From: Maribacter aquivivus
GTDB taxonomy: Bacteria; Bacteroidota; Bacteroidia; Flavobacteriales; Flavobacteriaceae
Direction: 5' to 3'
DNA length: 64,000 nt
Assembly: GCF_900142175.1 (NCBI RefSeq)
Contig: NZ_FQZX01000001.1
Coordinates: 2,170,001-2,234,000 of the forward strand
Of this stretch, positions 7,394-15,955 are shown piece by piece (positions within the stretch are counted from its first letter, which is position 1; every line of letters starts with the position of its first letter). The translations under genes and the position numbers were made by a program. The notes under the pieces are model-generated. The model was not told the DNA's origin, did not search any database, and worked only from the letters and a program-made list of their open reading frames with translations.

Positions 7394-9145
7394 CTAACTT
7401 TCTTTCTCTGAGAGCTGTTTGCTATAGAGCTCTTTATAATAACCTTCTCGAGTATTTAATTCGTCATGAGTACCCTCTTGAATGAGTCTTCCGTCATCTA
7501 AAACCAGTATTTTATCGGCATTTTTAGCAGAAGAAACTCTATGACTTACAATTAGTGTAGTTCTATTCTTAGATGCTTTTTTAAGGTTATTTAAAATTTC
7601 TTCTTCCGTTTCTGTATCAACCGCAGAAAGGCAATCATCGAATAAATAAATTTGTGGTTTCTTTATTAAGGCTCTTGCGATTGACACGCGTTGCTTCTGT
7701 CCGCCACTTAATGTTATACCTCTTTCACCTAATACAGTATCGTATTTTTTAGAGAAACCCATAATGTTTTCGTGAACCACGGCATCTTTAGCAATATCCA
7801 TGATTTCTTGGTCTGTAGCGTCTTCTTTTCCGAATTTAATATTGTTCTTTATGCTGTCAGAAAATAGAAAAGCATCTTGTGGTACTGCACCAATAGATTC
7901 TCTTAAACTGGTAAGGTCAATGTTTTTAATAGGCTCGTCATCTATTAGAATTTCACCTGAAGTAGTATCGTATAGTCTAGCTACTAAATCTAAAATAGTA
8001 GATTTACCGGATCCCGTTTTGCCAATAATTGCTGTGGTCTCTCCTTCGTTTATGGTAAATGATAAATGTTTTAAAGCATTAATGTTGGTATCTTGATAAG
8101 TAAAATCTACATCTTTAAATTCAATTTTACCCTTTACCGTATGCTCGTGAGTGGGCATGTTTTTAATTTCCGATTCTTGATTTAGAAATTCGTTGATACG
8201 TTCTTGACTGGCAGCAGCTCTTTGAACTATAGATGTTAGCCACCCTACAATTGCAACAGGCCATGTTAACATGTTTACATATAATATAAACTCGGCAATC
8301 AAACCAACTTCAATTTCACCGGCTAAGTATTGTTTTCCTCCTATATATATCACCAAAATATTACTGATACCAATTAAAAGAATCATTAAAGGGAAGAACC
8401 AAGCATTTACTTTAGCCAGACTAACACTCTTCTCTTTTCCTTCAATGGCAAGTTTTTCTAAGTCTTCATTGGTTTGTGGCTCTAGCGCATATGCTTTTAT
8501 AACTGAGACACCTGAAAATATTTCTTGTGTAAAAGTTGATAGCGTAGATAAATATTGCTGTACTATGGTACTTCTCTTATGTATTACCTTACTTATTTGA
8601 TATATTAAAACGGATAGAAAAGGTAATGGTAATAAGGTGTACGCAGCCAAAGTTGGTGCTTTAATGAACATTAGCGGTATTAGACAGGCAAATAAAGTTA
8701 GGGTCTGTATGCCGTACATAATAGCCGGTCCCGCATACATACGTACTTCATTTACATCTTCACTTATTCTGTTCATTAAATCACCGGTTCTATTTTTCTT
8801 ATAGAAGTTGAGACTTAGTTTTTGGTAGTGGTCGAATATTTCATTTTTAAGGTCATATTCTATATATCTAGAAATATTGATAATTAATTGACGCATTAAA
8901 AAAGTGAAGAATCCAGATAGTAAAGCGGCACCTACAATTATAAGAATGTATTCTAACAATAATTCTTGGGCGGTAGATTTTTCTATTTCTGCCTTTATAT
9001 ACTGCTCAACTACCGTTATAGAGTTATTCACGTAAGACGGCATAATCAACTGAAATAGCCTTGCGACTATGGTTATGATGATTCCGAAAAAAAGCTTAAG
9101 CCAGTATTTTTTAAAGTATTTATTTAGATGCTTAAGTTCTTTCAT
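7394..9145 (-). CDS. ABC exporter, fused permease and ATPase (MsbA/LmrA-like)
   Basis: This 583-aa half-transporter has six transmembrane helices in the first 320 residues and a nucleotide-binding domain behind them. Walker A is GKTGSGKST, the signature is LSGGQKQR and Walker B is IYLFDDCLSAVD, followed by the switch histidine in IVSHR. It should work as a homo- or heterodimer exporting lipid-like or drug-like compounds. The degenerate DD in place of the usual DE at the Walker B glutamate (FDDCLSAVD) suggests a non-canonical ATP site and therefore possibly a heterodimer partner elsewhere. A promoter lies at 9183-9190. Confidence 0.9.
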   Translation of the reverse strand: MKELKHLNKYFKKYWLKLFFGIIITIVARLFQLIMPSYVNNSITVVEQYIKAEIEKSTAQELLLEYILIIVGAALLSGFFTFLMRQLIINISRYIEYDLKNEIFDHYQKLSLNFYKKNRTGDLMNRISEDVNEVRMYAGPAIMYGIQTLTLFACLIPLMFIKAPTLAAYTLLPLPFLSVLIYQISKVIHKRSTIVQQYLSTLSTFTQEIFSGVSVIKAYALEPQTNEDLEKLAIEGKEKSVSLAKVNAWFFPLMILLIGISNILVIYIGGKQYLAGEIEVGLIAEFILYVNMLTWPVAIVGWLTSIVQRAAASQERINEFLNQESEIKNMPTHEHTVKGKIEFKDVDFTYQDTNINALKHLSFTINEGETTAIIGKTGSGKSTILDLVARLYDTTSGEILIDDEPIKNIDLTSLRESIGAVPQDAFLFSDSIKNNIKFGKEDATDQEIMDIAKDAVVHENIMGFSKKYDTVLGERGITLSGGQKQRVSIARALIKKPQIYLFDDCLSAVDTETEEEILNNLKKASKNRTTLIVSHRVSSAKNADKILVLDDGRLIQEGTHDELNTREGYYKELYSKQLSEKES

Positions 9146-9182
9146 AAGTTGTAGAAAAGATAATAGTGTAAAATTCTAAGGG

Positions 9183-9190
9183 CAAAGATA
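9183..9190 (-). promoter_or_regulatory. -7 promoter element TATCTTTG for the ABC exporter
   Basis: On the minus strand this reads TATCTTTG, a perfect TAnnTTTG match 37 nt upstream of the exporter ATG. No clear -33 TTG is seen. Confidence 0.55.
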
Positions 9191-9245
9191 GTTTTTTGAC
9201 CTAAAACGATATGTTATAAATAAGCTAAGATAAATACGATTGCTA

Positions 9246-9276
9246 TTGTGACCCTTTAAATAGATACTTACCTTTG
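9246..9276 (+). promoter_or_regulatory. Full Bacteroidota promoter for nusB (TTG, 20 nt, TACCTTTG)
   Basis: A -33 TTG (9246-9248) is separated by 20 nt from TACCTTTG (9269-9276), as in the Bacteroidota consensus. Transcription would begin near 9283, leaving a leader of about 125 nt before the nusB ATG. Confidence 0.65.
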
Positions 9277-9310
9277 CGGCTTTATGTAATCGATAATCGG
9301 GATTTAAGTG

Positions 9311-9376
9311 TTCTGACGCTTGCGTCGGAATATTAATTCTCTTTTAAATTCAATGCCTCGCGGGCTTGTCCCGAGG
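9311..9376 (+). repeat. Two adjacent stem-loops in the nusB leader (REP-like)
   Basis: The first hairpin is TTCTGACGC/GCGTCGGAA (9311-9319 and 9322-9330, one G-U pair). The second is CCTC and GGG pairing with CCC and GAGG (9356-9364 and 9370-9376), with loop CTTGT. Both are GC-rich against an AT-rich background. They could be a repetitive extragenic palindrome unit or a leader attenuator. There is no U-run, so they are not a simple terminator. Confidence 0.5.
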
Positions 9377-9409
9377 TTATTTACTAATATATTAAATAAG
9401 TTCTTTCAA

Positions 9410-10357
9410 ATGCTTACAAGAAGGCACATTAGGGTTAAGGTAATGCAGAGTATTTACGCTCTAATTCAGTCTAAGGACGATTCATTACAAAAACAAGAGA
9501 AGTTTTTAAAGGTAAGCATAGAGAATACCTACACGTTATATTTATTATGGCTTAGTCTTTTTGTAGAAATACAGAAAAGAGCAGCAGATCAAATTTCTCT
9601 TTCTGCTAATAAATATATTGACGACAAAAAAACAGCATTTCCCAATCCTAATAAGTTTATTCAAAACAGATTGTTATTACAAATTGTTGAAAATAAGACA
9701 CTAGAAGAGGAACTTAATCATAGAAAGCTAGATAACTGGTATTTAGAAGAGGAGTATGTAAAACTTATCTATAAAGAAATTTTAGAGAGCGATACTTATA
9801 AGGAATACATGTCTAAACCAGAAAGTGACTATGCTGCTGATAAGGAGTTGATAATAACTTTGTTCAAGAACATTATTGCACCTAATGAAAAAATTTACGA
9901 TTACTTTGAAGATGATAAGTTAACTTGGGTAGATGATATTCCTATTGTTAATACCTTTATTTTAAAGCATTTTAAGAAAGTAAAGCAAGTACACCCAGAA
10001 TCTTATTTTTTACCAAGTTTGTTGAAAGATGATGAGGATATGACTTTTGCCATGCAATTGCTATCTAGAACATTATTAAAGAACGATGCTTTAGAAAAGG
10101 AAATAGAAGGTAAAACACCAAATTGGGATAAAGATCGTATTGCTGGTATTGATAGTATCTTATTAAAAATGGCTATTTGTGAGTTATTACATTTTCCTTC
10201 TATACCAGAAAGGGTAACTATAAATGAGTATTTAGAAATAGCTAAAGAATACTCTACACCAAAAAGTAGCATTTTTATAAACGGAATTCTTGATAAGCTT
10301 ACTAAAGAATACAAGTCAGAAGGAAAGCTTAACAAAATGGGTAGGGGTCTATTATAA
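9410..10357 (+). CDS. nusB: Transcription antitermination protein NusB, long Bacteroidota form
   Basis: This protein of about 315 aa has a C-terminal NusB-like helical domain (residues about 190-300, with GIDSILLKMAICELLHFPSIPERVTINEYLEIAKEY). A long helical N-terminal part opens MLTRRHIRVKVMQSIYA. NusB with NusE/S10 binds boxA in rRNA leaders and promotes antitermination. E. coli NusB is about 140 aa, and the doubled length is usual in this phylum. ATG 9410 is preferred over a TTG at 9320, because the intervening stretch is translated hairpin DNA. It is followed by the DUF1573 gene and yajC, a conserved flavobacterial order. Confidence 0.9.
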   Translation: MLTRRHIRVKVMQSIYALIQSKDDSLQKQEKFLKVSIENTYTLYLLWLSLFVEIQKRAADQISLSANKYIDDKKTAFPNPNKFIQNRLLLQIVENKTLEEELNHRKLDNWYLEEEYVKLIYKEILESDTYKEYMSKPESDYAADKELIITLFKNIIAPNEKIYDYFEDDKLTWVDDIPIVNTFILKHFKKVKQVHPESYFLPSLLKDDEDMTFAMQLLSRTLLKNDALEKEIEGKTPNWDKDRIAGIDSILLKMAICELLHFPSIPERVTINEYLEIAKEYSTPKSSIFINGILDKLTKEYKSEGKLNKMGRGLL

Positions 10358-10367
10358 AAATATTTTA

Positions 10368-10375
10368 TAATTTTG
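10368..10375 (+). promoter_or_regulatory. -7 promoter element TAATTTTG before the DUF1573 gene
   Basis: A perfect TAnnTTTG match 25 nt before the ATG at 10401 and 11 nt after the nusB stop. The lipoprotein and yajC may therefore have their own start in addition to read-through from nusB. Confidence 0.5.
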
Positions 10376-10400
10376 CAATTAATTGATAAATCTAAATAGT

Positions 10401-10871
10401 ATGAAAAAAATAGTTCTAATTGTTGGTCTTGTATCAATGGTAGCTTTTACTTCTTGTAAAGAAAACGCATCAAGTAAGATCAAAACAGATAATGTAGCAG
10501 AGGCTGCGGTAAGAGATGAGGCTGCTAAAGCAGTACCTGTAATGGCTTTTGAGAAAGCAGAACATGATTTTGGTACAATTGAGCAAGGTACTCCACAAGA
10601 GACCGTATTTGTATTTACCAATACTGGTAATGCTCCGTTAATTATTACTGATGCTAAAAGTAGCTGTGGTTGTACAGTTCCTAATCCTCCAAAGGATCCT
10701 ATTGCACCAGGAGAAAAAGGTGAGTTAAAAGTGAACTTTAACGGTTCTGGTCAAAACCAGGTTACTAAAACTATTACGGTTACAGCAAATACTGAAAAAG
10801 GTTCTGAGCTTTTAAGAATTAAAGCTTTCGTTAACCCAAAAGGAGCGGCTCCATTAGGACCTGTTAAATAA
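10401..10871 (+). CDS. DUF1573 lipoprotein
   Basis: This 156-aa protein starts at ATG 10401. The signal peptide MKKIVLIVGLVSMVAFTSC carries a lipobox ending in Cys19, so it should be a lipoprotein. Residues about 50-150 form an Ig-like DUF1573 domain (FEKAEHDFGTIEQG, FVFTNTGNAPLIIT, SSCGCTVP). The conserved CGC cysteines lie in the middle. The function of the family is not established. It lies in the nusB-yajC cluster, 24 nt before yajC, which suggests an envelope role only by association. Confidence 0.88.
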   Translation: MKKIVLIVGLVSMVAFTSCKENASSKIKTDNVAEAAVRDEAAKAVPVMAFEKAEHDFGTIEQGTPQETVFVFTNTGNAPLIITDAKSSCGCTVPNPPKDPIAPGEKGELKVNFNGSGQNQVTKTITVTANTEKGSELLRIKAFVNPKGAAPLGPVK

Positions 10872-10895
10872 TTTTAAATTACAGATATACCAAAA

Positions 10896-11183
10896 ATGGG
10901 TGATATAGGGCAGTTTCTTCCGATGATTTTGATTTTTGTGGTTGCATATTTTTTTATGATCAGACCTCAAATGAAAAGACAAAAGGATGAAAAGAAATTT
11001 TCAGCAGAATTAAAACGTGGTGATCGTGTTATTACCAAAAGTGGTCTGCACGGAAAAGTAGTAGATTTGAATGATAAAGATTCTTCTTGTGTTTTGGAAA
11101 CAATGGCAGGAAAATTAAAGTTTGATAGATCTGCCATTTCCATGGAAATGAGCGCTAAATTAAACGCTCCAGAAAAGAAATAA
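10896..11183 (+). CDS. yajC: Preprotein translocase accessory subunit YajC
   Basis: This 95-aa protein has one N-terminal transmembrane helix (LPMILIFVVAYFFMI), the conserved RPQMKRQKD motif, and a small soluble domain (LKRGDRVITKSGLHGKV). YajC associates with SecDF and the SecYEG channel in the inner membrane. It has the expected size and is the last gene of the nusB-DUF1573-yajC cluster, followed by a strong terminator. Confidence 0.95.
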   Translation: MGDIGQFLPMILIFVVAYFFMIRPQMKRQKDEKKFSAELKRGDRVITKSGLHGKVVDLNDKDSSCVLETMAGKLKFDRSAISMEMSAKLNAPEKK

Positions 11184-11202
11184 TTTTTTCTGAATAGATA
11201 TA

Positions 11203-11237
11203 AAAAAACACCGATGGAAACATCGGTGTTTTTTTGT
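11203..11237. terminator. Strong convergent terminator after yajC
   Basis: ACACCGATG pairs perfectly with CATCGGTGT around a GAAA tetraloop. An A-run precedes it and a T-run follows, so it can act in both directions. Confidence 0.85.
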
Positions 11238-11258
11238 TTTAAATTTTAAGATATTAGG

Positions 11259-11858
11259 TTACTTCTTGTATTGGTCATTTATTCCCCTGCCTGCTAATAT
11301 CAACGGAACTATCTTTTCTAATCTAGATAGTTTTGTTTTCTCTTGTTTAGCGGTTGCAATGTACTCGGCATAGTCTTTTTGTTTGGAATAGGTTAATTTG
11401 TTGAAAGCAGCTTTTATGTCATTGTTGTTTTCAAGTGTAATCGATAGGTGAGTAGGAATTACGATTTTCGTTTTCGGCTTTCTATTTACTTTTATTTCTA
11501 ATCCCTTCTTATGATTTTCAATAGCTTCATTTATGTAAGCTGTAATTTCTGTTTTGTTGATTTCTTCAAGTGATGAAAATTTCCAATGTCGCATTGCCAT
11601 GGTTTTTCCTTCTTGTGCATTTTCTAATACATTTTTTGGATCACTCAAAAATACTCCGTTAAAGAACCAAATTCCGAAGTGGTTTTTAAATTTATTTATA
11701 GCGATAATGTTTTTATTATCTACCATATATGTGGGGAAACTCCATTTGTAAGTTTCTGTCATTCCACAGGCTAAGGCAAGAGTTCTTAATTCAGCTACTT
11801 CATTTTTAAAACGATGCGCAGCTGTAAAGAATTCCTCTAATTTCTCTTGCTTTTCCAT
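11259..11858 (-). CDS. YdeI/OmdA-type protein with DUF1801 domain
   Basis: This 199-aa cytoplasmic protein has two recognisable parts. The N-terminal DUF1801 fold (residues about 15-115) includes YKWSFPTYMV and HFGIWFFNGVFL. The C-terminal OmdA/YdeI-like helical segment includes LSITLENNNDIKAAFNKL, YAEYIATAKQEKTKLSRLEK. Relatives have been linked to bacteriocin or peptide resistance in enterobacteria, but no biochemical activity is settled. It lies 4 nt downstream of pepT on the same strand, so co-transcription is likely. Confidence 0.82.
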   Translation of the reverse strand: MEKQEKLEEFFTAAHRFKNEVAELRTLALACGMTETYKWSFPTYMVDNKNIIAINKFKNHFGIWFFNGVFLSDPKNVLENAQEGKTMAMRHWKFSSLEEINKTEITAYINEAIENHKKGLEIKVNRKPKTKIVIPTHLSITLENNNDIKAAFNKLTYSKQKDYAEYIATAKQEKTKLSRLEKIVPLILAGRGINDQYKK

Positions 11859-11862
11859 TGTA

Positions 11863-13086
11863 TTATTGGTTTGCTGTCAGCTCACAAATACGCACAATAA
11901 CTTCAACAGCTTTTTGCATGCTCTCAACAGGTACATACTCATACTTACCGTGAAAATTATGTCCGCCAGCAAATATGTTGGGGCATGGCAAGCCCATAAA
12001 ACTTAATTGCGACCCATCTGTACCACCGCGTATTGGTTTAATAATAGGTTTTATGCCGATATCTTCCATTGCCTTTTTAGCAGTCTCAACAATATGAAAA
12101 ACAGGTTTTACCTTTTCTTTCATATTAAAATATTGATCTTTTAATTCTAGGGCAATACAATTGTCGTATTCGTTATTAAATTTTTGGACGATGTCTTCTA
12201 CTAATTCCTTACGTTGCTCAAAACGTTTTAAATCGTGATCTCTAATTATTAGCTCTACAGTTGCATTTTCTATTTCTCCGTCAAAATGATGTACATGAAA
12301 AAAGCCTTCTCTACCAGATGTTTCTTCAGGTATTTCATGTTTAGGTAAATCGCTTATAATCTTATTGGCGATTAAAAGGGCATTTACCATTTTTCCTTTT
12401 GCATACCCTGGGTGTACACTTTTTCCTTTTATAGTTATTTTGGCACCAGCTGCATTGAAATTTTCATATTCTAATTCGCCAATCTGGCTCCCATCCATAG
12501 TATAAGCCCATTCTGCACCAAATTTTTCTACATCAAATTTATGTGCTCCTCTGCCAATTTCTTCATCTGGTGTAAAACCTACTCTAATAGTGCCATGCTT
12601 TATTCCTGGATTGTTTACCAAATACTCCATTGCAGTTACTATCTCTGTAATACCTGCCTTGTCATCGGCGCCTAATAAAGTGGTGCCATCTGTTGTTATT
12701 ATTGTTTGACCTATATATTGTAACAAATCATCAAAATAAGATGATGATAAAATGATGTCTTTTTCTTTATTAAGTACAATATCACTGCCATCGTAGTTTC
12801 TAATAATTTGCGGATTTACATTAGTTCCAGAAAAATCAGGAGAGGTATCAAAATGCGAGATAAAACCTATAGTAGGTACATCATGTTCAACATTAGACGG
12901 TAGTGTTGCCATGATATAGGCATTTTCATCTATGGTCACATCAGATAAGCCTATTGAACGTAATTCATCAACCAATTTATGGGCTAAATTCCACTGCTTT
13001 TTGGTGCTCGGGGTGGTATCTGATGATGAATCGCTTTGCGTATCAATAGTAATGTAGCTTATGAAACGGTCAATTATATGTTGCAT
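11863..13086 (-). CDS. pepT: Peptidase T (tripeptide aminopeptidase)
   Basis: This 407-aa M20 family zinc aminopeptidase releases N-terminal residues from tripeptides in the cytoplasm. The metal and catalytic motifs are in order: SHFDTSPD (about 82), LLGADDKAG (about 140), TPDEEIGRG (about 175), MDGSQIGELEYENF (about 197) and RGGTDGSQLSFMGLP with GGHNFHGKYE near the C-terminus. The full expected length is present. It may be co-transcribed with the DUF1801 gene. A -7 element lies 17 nt upstream (13103-13110). Confidence 0.96.
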   Translation of the reverse strand: MQHIIDRFISYITIDTQSDSSSDTTPSTKKQWNLAHKLVDELRSIGLSDVTIDENAYIMATLPSNVEHDVPTIGFISHFDTSPDFSGTNVNPQIIRNYDGSDIVLNKEKDIILSSSYFDDLLQYIGQTIITTDGTTLLGADDKAGITEIVTAMEYLVNNPGIKHGTIRVGFTPDEEIGRGAHKFDVEKFGAEWAYTMDGSQIGELEYENFNAAGAKITIKGKSVHPGYAKGKMVNALLIANKIISDLPKHEIPEETSGREGFFHVHHFDGEIENATVELIIRDHDLKRFEQRKELVEDIVQKFNNEYDNCIALELKDQYFNMKEKVKPVFHIVETAKKAMEDIGIKPIIKPIRGGTDGSQLSFMGLPCPNIFAGGHNFHGKYEYVPVESMQKAVEVIVRICELTANQ

Positions 13087-13102
13087 TGTAAAAGGGTTTT
13101 AT

Positions 13103-13110
13103 CAAAAATA
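13103..13110 (-). promoter_or_regulatory. -7 promoter element TATTTTTG for pepT
   Basis: On the minus strand this is a perfect TAnnTTTG match 16 nt upstream of the pepT ATG. No -33 TTG is evident. Confidence 0.5.
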
Positions 13111-13158
13111 AGCTTATATATTGTAATTTAGTAGACGTAAGATTTTATAAATTTTGAT

Positions 13159-13608
13159 ATGAATAATTTTAGAGTTTTGGTACTAACGGCTTCTGTTTTA
13201 TTTTTTGTAAACGGATATTCGCAAGCAGATTGCATATTAGGGGTAGGGGTTACCGATGATGCTACTATAGCAGAAATTTTTCAATTCAATGAGTTGCAAA
13301 ATGAAAAATTAAAAAGTCTTAGTGCCGATTTGAAAACTAAAAGTGATGAGCTAAATAACGAATTGGTAAATATAAAAGATAGTCACCCGCAGAGCAGTGT
13401 TACTGAATTACGCCAATTGGCAGATAAGTATAAGGGTATCATGGATAGTTTAGGAAAGGTTCAGGCAACTACTGATAAAAAAATGCTTGCTTTATTCAAC
13501 CCCAAACAATATGAAATGTACCAATCTTTATGTAAAGAGGCTTATCGTTCTCCTTATATTGTTGCACCCACAATGTACACAGATAGTATTGTTGATGAAA
13601 ACAGATAA
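13159..13608 (+). CDS. Secreted helical protein of unknown function (Spy/CpxP-like size and layout)
   Basis: This 149-aa protein has a signal peptide (MNNFRVLVLTASVLFFVNGYSQA). The mature part is almost entirely charged helix: residues about 40-125 contain NELQNEKLKSLSADLKTKS and a later ALFNPKQYEMY. That resembles periplasmic Spy/CpxP-type helical hairpins, but there is no clear LTxxQ repeat and the likeness is only in outline. Two cysteines are present near the start and end of the mature protein. It stands alone between pepT (divergent) and pyrD. Confidence 0.7.
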   Translation: MNNFRVLVLTASVLFFVNGYSQADCILGVGVTDDATIAEIFQFNELQNEKLKSLSADLKTKSDELNNELVNIKDSHPQSSVTELRQLADKYKGIMDSLGKVQATTDKKMLALFNPKQYEMYQSLCKEAYRSPYIVAPTMYTDSIVDENR

Positions 13609-13638
13609 GTTCTAACTAACTTTCTCATTTACAGTTTG

Positions 13639-13646
13639 TATTTTTA
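13639..13646 (+). promoter_or_regulatory. -7-like element TATTTTTA before pyrD
   Basis: TATTTTTA lies 19 nt before the pyrD ATG, inside a 12-bp string (TTTGTATTTTTA) that is also found before the HMG-CoA lyase and LON-domain genes. It matches TAnnTTTG in 7 of 8 positions. Confidence 0.45.
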
Positions 13647-13665
13647 CGGCTTCTAAAATATAGAC

Positions 13666-14709
13666 ATGTATAGGCTTTTTATTAGACCTCTTTTATTTCT
13701 TCTTGATCCCGAGAAAGTTCATCATATTAGTTTTTCAAGTATTAAGTTTTTTTCTAAAATAGGACTGTCTGGTCTTATTAAATCTATGTTCGTAGTTGAA
13801 GATAAACGTTTGGAACGTGAGCTATTCGGATTAAAATTTAAGAATCCGGTTGGTTTGGCCGCTGGGTTTGATAAAAATGCTATCTTATATAACGAATTAT
13901 CAGATTTCGGATTCGGATTCGTAGAAATTGGCACCCTTACCCCAAAACCGCAAGATGGTAATCCGAAGAAAAGATTATTTCGTTTAAAAGAAGATAAAGC
14001 TATCATAAACCGAATGGGATTTAATAATCACGGGGTTTTTGAAGCTGTAGAAAATTTAAAGAAAAAACATAAGGTGCTTATTGGTGGTAATATTGGTAAG
14101 AACAAAGTGACACCGAATAATGAAGCAATTAAAGACTACTTAATCTGTTTTGATGCCTTATTTGATCATGTAGATTACTTTGTTGTGAATGTAAGTTCGC
14201 CAAACACACCTGGCTTAAGAGAATTACAAGATAAAGAGCCATTAACGGCTCTGTTAAATGAGCTGCAATTAGAGAATTCTAAACAAAGTGAACGTAAGTC
14301 TACTGTTCGTAAACCTATTTTACTGAAAATTGCGCCAGACCTTACCGATAGCCAATTATTAGATATTATTGATATTGTAAAAATCACTACTATTGATGGT
14401 GTTATAGCTACCAATACAACTATTTCTAGAGAGAATTTAAAATCTCATGCTTTGGTAACAGAAGAAGCTGGCGGACTAAGTGGTGCTCCATTAAAAGATA
14501 GAAGTACTGAGGTAATTCGTTTTTTAGCGGAGAAGAGTAATAAGGCATTCCCTATTATTGGTGTAGGTGGCATAAACTCTGCAGAAGATGCTATCGAGAA
14601 ATTAGAAGCTGGTGCAGATTTAATTCAATTATGGACAGGCTTTGTATATGAAGGTCCCGCTTTGGTAAAAGAAATTAATAAAGCGCTTATAGAAAAAGCT
14701 GCGGTTTAA
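13666..14709 (+). CDS. pyrD: Quinone-dependent dihydroorotate dehydrogenase (class 2)
   Basis: This 347-aa FMN enzyme of pyrimidine synthesis oxidises dihydroorotate to orotate and passes electrons to membrane quinone. The N-terminal amphipathic segment ([20 protein letters not shown]) is the class 2 membrane and quinone tunnel element. The TIM barrel carries GLAAGFDKN, the catalytic serine in [11 protein letters not shown] (class 2 uses Ser), [13 protein letters not shown] and the C-terminal IGVGGI phosphate loop. It is full length and monocistronic, with a strong terminator. Confidence 0.96.
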   Translation: MYRLFIRPLLFLLDPEKVHHISFSSIKFFSKIGLSGLIKSMFVVEDKRLERELFGLKFKNPVGLAAGFDKNAILYNELSDFGFGFVEIGTLTPKPQDGNPKKRLFRLKEDKAIINRMGFNNHGVFEAVENLKKKHKVLIGGNIGKNKVTPNNEAIKDYLICFDALFDHVDYFVVNVSSPNTPGLRELQDKEPLTALLNELQLENSKQSERKSTVRKPILLKIAPDLTDSQLLDIIDIVKITTIDGVIATNTTISRENLKSHALVTEEAGGLSGAPLKDRSTEVIRFLAEKSNKAFPIIGVGGINSAEDAIEKLEAGADLIQLWTGFVYEGPALVKEINKALIEKAAV

Positions 14710-14734
14710 GATTTAAACTACTACTATAAAATAT

Positions 14735-14768
14735 AAATGCCCTTGTACAAATTGTGCAAGGGCATTTT
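14735..14768. terminator. Convergent terminator between pyrD and the Dabb-family gene
   Basis: AATGCCCTTG and CAAGGGCATT form a perfect stem extended by partly paired bases around the AAATT loop region, ending in a T-run on the plus strand and a U-rich tail on the minus strand. Confidence 0.8.
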
Positions 14769-14787
14769 ATATATGTGAAATTTTAAT

Positions 14788-15195
14788 TTACTGTTTGGTC
14801 CAGTAATCCACTACAAAAACATCATCTAAAAACGGAGTTAATACAGCTCCAAATGCTTTATGGTCAGGGTGCGGTAAGTAAATAGCACGATCTTCTTCAC
14901 TTTTAAATGTAAGAAAAAAGGCATGGGTAAAGCCTTTGTTCAAACCTTCGGGACTATTATTTAATCCCCATTCATACCCTTTTATTTGTTCAATTTTTGA
15001 AGGTAGAGCGCTAAATGCATCTTCAACTTTCTTTATTTGTTCGGCAGTTGTTCCTTCCTTGAACTTAAAAAAAACAGTATGCCTTAAAAGGCTATCAGTT
15101 TGGATCATGGTGGTGGTTTTGTTTTTATCCGTCTTTGCAAAAGCATTAGACATGAATGAAATACTAATTAGTAATACAATTACTTTAATTTTCAT
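14788..15195 (-). CDS. Secreted Dabb-family (stress-responsive A/B barrel) protein
   Basis: This protein of about 135 aa begins at ATG 15193-15195 (MKIKVIVLLISISFMSNAFA, a signal peptide). An upstream TTG would add seven polar residues before the signal and is less likely. The mature protein is one Dabb ferredoxin-like barrel: LRHTVFFKFKEGTTAEQIKKVE, then FTHAFFLTFKSEEDRAIYL, PHPDHKAF and VVDYW. Dabb proteins form dimeric barrels with varied roles and no common reaction. Location outside the cytoplasm is inferred from the signal. Confidence 0.85.
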   Translation of the reverse strand: MKIKVIVLLISISFMSNAFAKTDKNKTTTMIQTDSLLRHTVFFKFKEGTTAEQIKKVEDAFSALPSKIEQIKGYEWGLNNSPEGLNKGFTHAFFLTFKSEEDRAIYLPHPDHKAFGAVLTPFLDDVFVVDYWTKQ

Positions 15196-15281
15196 AGTGT
15201 ATCGATTTTTAAACAAGATATTAAAAATAGGTGTAATTATAGGTTATTCGTACATTTCATGTAGAACTAAAACCTTTAAAA

Positions 15282-15902
15282 TTGAATTACGATATTTTAT
15301 TAGCCTTTTCCGTAGCAACCTTTGTTTTGTCTCTGTCACCAGGTCCTGATAATATTTTTGTTCTTATACAGAGTATTAGTAATGGAAAAAAACAAGGATT
15401 GGCTGTTGTAGCAGGTTTAATGTCCGGTTGTTTGGTACATACTACTCTTTTGGCATTTGGTGTGTCTGCTGTAATAAAAAATAACCCAACCATATTTACG
15501 GGTATTAAAGTATTTGGCGCTGCATACTTATTGTATCTCGCAATAATGGTGTATAAAGGAGGCGATGCAATAGCAATAGAAGGAGAGTCAAAGAATAAAA
15601 AAAGTCTAGGGGCATTATATAAACAAGGATTTGTAATGAATGTATTAAACCCTAAGGTGATTATATTCTTTTTAGCCTTTTTTCCCGGATTTCTATTTTC
15701 AGACTCTTTAAGTACTGTACTCCAATTTTACACGCTTGGTTTTCTGTTTATTTTGGTTTCGTCGGTCGTATTTAGTGGTATTGCCATTTTATCTGGTCAG
15801 ATTTCAAAATTTTTAAAAACTAAAAAGCGAACAGGTTTTATATTAAAATGGGTACAAATTATTGTCTTCATCGGCATTGCTATTTATTTATTTTTCGGGT
15901 AG
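15282..15902 (+). CDS. LysE/RhtB-family amino acid exporter
   Basis: This 206-aa inner-membrane protein has about six hydrophobic segments. The family signature near the N-terminus is LSLSPGPDNIFVL, followed by GLAVVAGLMSGC and a later GFVMNVLNPKVIIFFLAFFPGF. Relatives export amino acids or related compounds; the substrate cannot be inferred. The start is TTG 15282, since no in-frame ATG is available upstream. It sits directly before the HMG-CoA lyase gene, which has its own promoter-like element. Confidence 0.9.
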   Translation: MNYDILLAFSVATFVLSLSPGPDNIFVLIQSISNGKKQGLAVVAGLMSGCLVHTTLLAFGVSAVIKNNPTIFTGIKVFGAAYLLYLAIMVYKGGDAIAIEGESKNKKSLGALYKQGFVMNVLNPKVIIFFLAFFPGFLFSDSLSTVLQFYTLGFLFILVSSVVFSGIAILSGQISKFLKTKKRTGFILKWVQIIVFIGIAIYLFFG

Positions 15903-15943
15903 TTTATTTGAATTATTAATAGGAGATACTTATTTAGAGTTTG

Positions 15944-15951
15944 TATTTTTA
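15944..15951 (+). promoter_or_regulatory. -7-like element TATTTTTA abutting the HMG-CoA lyase start
   Basis: The element ends 4 nt before the ATG at 15956. If it is used, the transcript would begin at or just after the start codon, suggesting a leaderless or nearly leaderless mRNA. Confidence 0.4.
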
Positions 15952-15955
15952 CGAA

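Noticed and set aside
9320-9409. Extended N-terminus of NusB from the TTG at 9320
   Set aside because: The extra residues are a translation of two hairpins in the leader; the family-like start MLTRRHIRV begins at 9410.
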